The notes under the pieces: generated by a model
The model's input: only the letters and a program-made list of their open reading frames with translations
Told to the model about the DNA's origin: nothing
Database searches by the model: none
DNA from: a virus
Strand: one strand, 5' to 3'
DNA length: 64,000 nt
IMG/VR virus record: IMGVR_UViG_3300017971_002536
Coordinates: 1 to 64,000 of that record
Shown here: positions 59,919 to 64,000 of the stretch, piece after piece
Layout: every line of letters starts with the position of its first letter
How positions within the stretch are numbered: the first letter of the stretch is position 1
Position numbers and translations under genes: made by a program

Positions 59919-61268
59919 CTATTCCGAATTGAATGTTTTTGTTATATCTTGTAAGTCTTGATAATCATATCCAAAATAAGCTTTTGTTGGAAATACTTTT
60001 AATATATCTCGTAATCCATTTATCATTTCTTTTCCATCTTCTTGACTTATGTCAAATAAAAAAGAATCATATACATACATCACTAACTTTGATTTATAGT
60101 TTTTCAAATACTCATTTATCTTTTGAATTAAAATCATATTGGCTTCCGTTTCCATACATTGAATAAAATAGTTGAATATTTTTGTGGGGCTCGGATCAAC
60201 AATATGTTTCAAATATATTCTTCTTTGAGATAATGGAGTTTCATAATATCCATCTTTTTTTATTTGTCGCCAAATACCAAAATAAAAATCCTGTACCTTG
60301 GCGAAAAATGGAACAGCTTCCCTGACTTCCTTTGGTACTCCACCATATAAAAGTTGAAAATTCATCGTCTTAGAATCATTGTATTCTTCCTCAGTTAATT
60401 CCTCTTTTCCAAAATAATATCGACCTAAATATGTGTGTATATTCTTTTCGCCAAACTCGTAGCCGATTAACCTGGCGATAAGATTCAAATGATATGAATC
60501 AAAATCAAATAATAAAAAGGCGTCATTGGTTGGAATGAATGACTTTCTATGTCCTTTATCCTTGTCTATGGCAGCAAAATTCAACCCACCATACTTATTC
60601 GATGGGCGACCGGTAGATGTGTAAAAGTTGTACTCACTATATATCTTGTTGTCACTCGATATGTACTTTTTTATTTTTTCGCCGTAATACTTCTCTAATG
60701 TGTCCACATTTACACCTATTCCATTCCTCTCTACATCATACATCGTTTCTAAATTCTTCGTGTAAAAATCATATCCACTTGGAATTAAATGATTCATTCT
60801 TATAGAAATAATTTTTCCGGCATTATCTTGATGTAATTCAACGTGTTTTGGTAATGGAATGTAACTATTTATATTTTGTTCGTGACTATATTTTCTGTTG
60901 TAATAAAGGTGTGTCTGAGTGTCCAGATTCCACACGGGCGTATTGTTATGATACAGATAGTAAAACATATCCATATCTTTTATGTCCTTGTTTTTTATAA
61001 AACTTAGAAGTCGTTTTTGGTTGATAGTCCATATTATGCTTGGTTGAATCTCGTCTAATATCGATATATCCATATTAACGGTGTCGGTGTGATTAAATCC
61101 AATAACATATTCGTCGCCAGAATCAACTACCCTAACATAAATCAATGATAATTCATTGTCACAATAATGTTTTGTTGGATTTACTAAAGTAGGTAAAATA
61201 ACTATTTCTTTGTTCTCGATTACCGATAAAAATACCTTGTAATCGTCCATTGTTTCTATAATATTCAT
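59919..61268 (-). CDS. family A-like DNA polymerase (second polymerase)
   Basis: 449 residues with a PolA-type palm: TSTGRPSNKYGGLN, motif A LLFDFDSYHLNLIARL (Asp255), motif B SKTMNFQLLYGG (Lys300, Tyr308) and motif C MYVYDSFLFD (Asp401). Compared with E. coli Pol I the two metal-binding aspartates and the motif B lysine are kept, but His260 replaces Glu710, Tyr296 replaces Arg754 and YDS replaces HDE. No 5' nuclease motif and no clear proofreading DxE motif are seen. It may be a repair, gap-filling or specialised polymerase beside the main gp43 replicase. Confidence 0.8.
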   Translation of the reverse strand: MNIIETMDDYKVFLSVIENKEIVILPTLVNPTKHYCDNELSLIYVRVVDSGDEYVIGFNHTDTVNMDISILDEIQPSIIWTINQKRLLSFIKNKDIKDMDMFYYLYHNNTPVWNLDTQTHLYYNRKYSHEQNINSYIPLPKHVELHQDNAGKIISIRMNHLIPSGYDFYTKNLETMYDVERNGIGVNVDTLEKYYGEKIKKYISSDNKIYSEYNFYTSTGRPSNKYGGLNFAAIDKDKGHRKSFIPTNDAFLLFDFDSYHLNLIARLIGYEFGEKNIHTYLGRYYFGKEELTEEEYNDSKTMNFQLLYGGVPKEVREAVPFFAKVQDFYFGIWRQIKKDGYYETPLSQRRIYLKHIVDPSPTKIFNYFIQCMETEANMILIQKINEYLKNYKSKLVMYVYDSFLFDISQEDGKEMINGLRDILKVFPTKAYFGYDYQDLQDITKTFNSE

Positions 61269-61288
61269 TCATAACCTTTGGTAAGATG

Positions 61289-61663
61289 TTAACCTTGCCA
61301 GAATTGTAATAAATTTCCCAAATACAACGAAATTCCTGGCATATTTTTTTCTTGAAAAATAAGTGTATTACTATTTTTACGCTGTATTTCGTCAAAAGTT
61401 CCATTAATTACCCAGCGTAACCGAATCGCTGAGTAATAACTTGACGCGGATGTAGGAAATATACCTGTTAACTTCAAATACTCGTCCTTGTCTATCTCTA
61501 TAATTTGAGCTTTTTCATTTACTCGTGGCTTGGCGAAATATCGTTCAATATATCCAATACGATAATCTTCAGCATCAGGTTGTGGAAGATGTTGTTTTGG
61601 ATATTTGCGTATTGTCGCTGATTCGCCGGACGCTCTACTATATTCTTTACGTAATTGGTTCAT
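61289..61663 (-). CDS. putative baseplate/tail-associated structural protein
   Basis: About 124 residues starting MNQLRKEYSRASG. IGYIERYFAKPRVNEKAQIIEI followed by YYSAIRLRWVINGTF and MPGISLYLGNLLQFW is a pattern I associate with small virion proteins of marine T4-like phages; identity is tentative. The start at 61663 is preferred (GAGG 12 bases upstream); a longer frame to 61750 would read through 30 more residues inside the upstream gene. It overlaps that gene by 17 bases. Confidence 0.6.
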   Translation of the reverse strand: MNQLRKEYSRASGESATIRKYPKQHLPQPDAEDYRIGYIERYFAKPRVNEKAQIIEIDKDEYLKLTGIFPTSASSYYSAIRLRWVINGTFDEIQRKNSNTLIFQEKNMPGISLYLGNLLQFWQG

Positions 61664-63875
61664 TTTCAGTAAATCCCTCGTCACTTGTTGAATCTTCGTT
61701 TTCTTGTGCAGGTGTAATAGGTGTAGATGATTTTTCTCCACTATTATCATAAGTATTAACAGGTCTAAAGAACGCTCTTAATGTCGTTGTCCAATCATCA
61801 GAAGTAATTTCATGAGCAATTTCCACTACTTGAAATACACCAGAATCTTTATACATTTTTGGTAAATTATCTAATGTAAATACATTTCCAGGTAATATAC
61901 CACTTATACCATCTATTGTTACACTTATTTCTAATGGATAAATGGGAATAAGTTTTTGTTCATTTTTCTTTGTTCTTTGTCGTAAATATTCATCGACCAA
62001 CTTTATATCATTTTCATTTCTATAAAAATATCTTTCATCTTTATTTGGTTTTTTACCATCACGCCAAAATACGCCACCAGCATCATCAGATTCCAAATCT
62101 CTACCCCTAACATTTGATTCTTCCTCAGCCGCTTCATCCGTCTTTTCCTCTAAAGCAACATCAGGTTCAAATCTCAAGTTTCTCAACACTCTATCTACAG
62201 TATTACCATATACTGATGTAACACCACTATCCGAATCGGCACTATATACCATATTTTGTGATTTTTCTTTATCTTTATTTTTTCCAAAAAAGTAAGTTAA
62301 TGCTACTTGATTTGTCATTTTTGATGTAAATCCCACATTTCGTAAAATACTCTCACCACTATAACCACCAAAATTAAAAATCTCATTATTCTTGGCTTCG
62401 TCGTCTTTATTACTCATTAACATTCCTACGTCGGCTAATGATTTTCTACTTACATACTTTTGATCTATAATATGAGACTTACTTTCGCCAAGGGCGTTCG
62501 TTTGTATCTTTAAATCCCATAAATCAAATAATGAATTCCTAACCTTGTTCATCATTTTCATTACTGCTTCTTCAAGAGTCTCACTCGTGTTAAATGAATC
62601 AACTACTAAACTTCTTTTCAAATATACATTCTTTAAAAATCCATCTTTTAACGGATCAATTTCACCAAACAAATCTTTATTATAATCGTCAGGTGGAGTA
62701 GGAAATGGTATCATAGTAGCATTATTATTGTTATTAATAAGTACATCCGAACTACGAGAATATAAAAAATCTCCATCATTCGACACTTTTGTTTGTGAAC
62801 TATCCATTTCAAAAGCGAAAAACTTTGGATCACCATTAACTATCGGACAACCATGTTTATTTATTATTTTCTTTTCTATAAATTCCCACGACATAAAAAC
62901 ATCGCCTTCAGTATCAGGTATATGTGTTATTGTAGGTGAAAGTAAACTACCAAAAAAACTTACACTTGTAGTTCCTTCAACATCTTCTACTTTTACAAGA
63001 TGTCTTTTATCGTCAAGACTATCTATTTGTTTTCCTAAATTTTCTTGACTAAATGCTTTTTCAGTAAATTCTCGTATACCATATACTTTCTTATCATCTT
63101 TTTTCGTCGTTCCTTGATTTTTTACATCCTTGTTTAAATTCAAGGCTAACATAGTCTCACCAAATGTAGTTAACTCGGTCGTACAAGTAAAACTACCATC
63201 TTCATTCATATTCCATGTCCAATTCGTGATAATACCAATAAAGAAATCTTGATTTCCGGCGTAGGCTCTATTGTCACCTTTCAAAACAACTTTTTTCATA
63301 ACTTCAGCAGGATAACGATATAATTCAGCCATTGCTACATCGTCCTCAAAATTTACACCAACCGGAATTTGACCTATATTCGACCAACCCCATTCTACCA
63401 TTACACTTATTCCTGGCGTCAACCAATAAGGCATCAAAATGTCCAAATCCTCTACACTTGGACAAACCCAATTTATTGTGATCTTCCTCAATGATCCATA
63501 TTCACCTTTACTGGCTACTGAAATCGATTCTATACCTGGCATCGGTCTATCTAACAACTCTCGTCCTTTCGCCACTCGTTGATAAACGGGCTCAAAACCA
63601 CCACGCGTGGCGCCTGACGGACGAAGTAAACCACCTACCATTATGTTGATGTCCTTTCGTATTTCCTCAGGAAAATGACCTGTCTCGGTCACTCCACTGT
63701 TGCCAACTTTTCTCGTTTGGGATGTTACTCGTACAGCATTTGACACTGCTCGTACCCAAACGGCACGCGGTTTGTTGTCCTCGCCGAATGTTTGGTTTTT
63801 TCGTCTCAATAACTCTTTCTTGATGTTTGGATGAAAATCACCTAATACCGGCCATGTCCTAAATTCATTCGCCAT
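61647..63875 (-). CDS. large baseplate/tail hub-like structural protein
   Basis: 742 residues, acidic, no transmembrane segment. PYWLTPGISVMVEWGWSNIG, DFFIGIITNWTWNMNEDGSF and a C-terminal PLEISVTIDGISGILPGN ... GVFQVVEIAHEI segment resemble baseplate hub/gp27-like or phage late-control-type proteins, which form beta-barrel rings at the tail tip. The middle is low complexity (NNNNN). It starts three bases from the LysM-ending upstream gene. Confidence 0.65.
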   Translation of the reverse strand: MANEFRTWPVLGDFHPNIKKELLRRKNQTFGEDNKPRAVWVRAVSNAVRVTSQTRKVGNSGVTETGHFPEEIRKDINIMVGGLLRPSGATRGGFEPVYQRVAKGRELLDRPMPGIESISVASKGEYGSLRKITINWVCPSVEDLDILMPYWLTPGISVMVEWGWSNIGQIPVGVNFEDDVAMAELYRYPAEVMKKVVLKGDNRAYAGNQDFFIGIITNWTWNMNEDGSFTCTTELTTFGETMLALNLNKDVKNQGTTKKDDKKVYGIREFTEKAFSQENLGKQIDSLDDKRHLVKVEDVEGTTSVSFFGSLLSPTITHIPDTEGDVFMSWEFIEKKIINKHGCPIVNGDPKFFAFEMDSSQTKVSNDGDFLYSRSSDVLINNNNNATMIPFPTPPDDYNKDLFGEIDPLKDGFLKNVYLKRSLVVDSFNTSETLEEAVMKMMNKVRNSLFDLWDLKIQTNALGESKSHIIDQKYVSRKSLADVGMLMSNKDDEAKNNEIFNFGGYSGESILRNVGFTSKMTNQVALTYFFGKNKDKEKSQNMVYSADSDSGVTSVYGNTVDRVLRNLRFEPDVALEEKTDEAAEEESNVRGRDLESDDAGGVFWRDGKKPNKDERYFYRNENDIKLVDEYLRQRTKKNEQKLIPIYPLEISVTIDGISGILPGNVFTLDNLPKMYKDSGVFQVVEIAHEITSDDWTTTLRAFFRPVNTYDNSGEKSSTPITPAQENEDSTSDEGFTENEPIT

Positions 63876-63878
63876 TTA

Positions 63879-64000
63879 TTACCTCGTTTGATTTATTATT
63901 TCTAAATCAGAAAATATTTTTGATAGATTTTGTGGAATTCTAAGCTGTGTGCCAGGAATAACATTTAATGTTCCTTTTCCAACATGATTTGCTTGAGCAA
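63879..64000 (-). CDS. C-terminal end of a LysM-type protein, cut by window edge
   Basis: 39 residues and a stop are visible. VGKGTLNVIPGTQLRIPQNL matches the end of a LysM peptidoglycan-binding repeat (GxxLxIP). LysM domains occur in phage baseplate proteins such as T4 gp53, where they help hold the wedge or touch the cell wall. The gene continues beyond the window and precedes the baseplate hub-like gene by three bases. Confidence 0.6.
   Translation of the reverse strand, partial: AQANHVGKGTLNVIPGTQLRIPQNLSKIFSDLEIINQTR

Noticed and set aside
61159-61404. Minus-strand 81-residue frame bridging the polymerase and the small structural gene
   Set aside because: Both neighbouring genes are well supported and use other frames; this one has no ribosome site.
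1-64000. tRNA genes, integrase, transposases, insertion sequences
   Set aside because: None recognised on either strand; coding density leaves no room for a tRNA cluster.

Overview
The window is a stretch of an A+T-rich genome of a T4-like tailed phage (myovirus). The replisome is diagnostic: sliding clamp (gp45), clamp loader (gp44/gp62), family B DNA polymerase (gp43), hexameric helicase (gp41), RNase H-type 5' nuclease, UvsX recombinase and single-strand binding protein gp32 are all present. The class II ribonucleotide reductase, dUTPase, ClpP-like protease, Cas4/RecB-like nuclease and large sugar cluster resemble marine T4-like phages. Apart from one lipoprotein gene at 48.9 kb, every gene I accept lies on the minus strand, tightly packed with many 4-bp ATGA start/stop overlaps. 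Conventional TTGACA promoters and GGAG ribosome binding sites suggest a host with an ordinary sigma-70 polymerase and Shine-Dalgarno initiation, so probably not a Bacteroidetes host. I saw no tRNA, integrase, transposase or CRISPR array, and no gene-free stretch longer than about 190 bases.

Layout. 1-19.7 kb: a carbohydrate island (glycosyltransferases, methyltransferases, a sulfotransferase, two DegT-type aminotransferases, an RfbH-type 3-dehydrase, Gmd and several NAD-dependent epimerases/reductases). 19.7-26.1 kb: small unknown genes mixed with RmlB and two large GT4 glycosyltransferases. 26.1-28.7 kb: a Nudix hydrolase, a macro domain and a SLOG-fold protein (ADP-ribose/nucleotide chemistry). 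28.7-44.9 kb: replication and nucleotide metabolism, interleaved with RmlA and two paralogous glycosyltransferases. 45.0-51.6 kb: short, mostly unrecognised genes driven by four near-identical strong promoters, with two predicted PD-(D/E)XK nucleases, a nucleotidyltransferase, a methyltransferase and the lone plus-strand lipoprotein. 51.6-57.2 kb: gp41, RNase H, a MunI-like restriction endonuclease, a Vsr-like endonuclease, UvsX and gp32. 57.3-64.0 kb: conserved unknowns, a second (family A-like) DNA polymerase and tail/baseplate proteins.

The genes suggest two linked themes. First, nucleotide-sugar enzymes (dTDP route: RmlA, RmlB, QdtA-like isomerase; GDP route: Gmd and reductases) supply many glycosyltransferases. 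Two paralogous glycosyltransferases in the replication region end in the same NKFF tail as the DNA polymerase, whose C-terminus is a canonical PIP box; they may be clamp-tethered enzymes that glycosylate the phage DNA. Second, the phage carries a MunI-type endonuclease with an intact catalytic triad and no visible partner methylase. By eye I find no CAATTG (the MunI site) in the 64 kb, although AATTG occurs about sixty times. Site avoidance would let the phage deploy this nuclease against host or rival DNA without harming itself.
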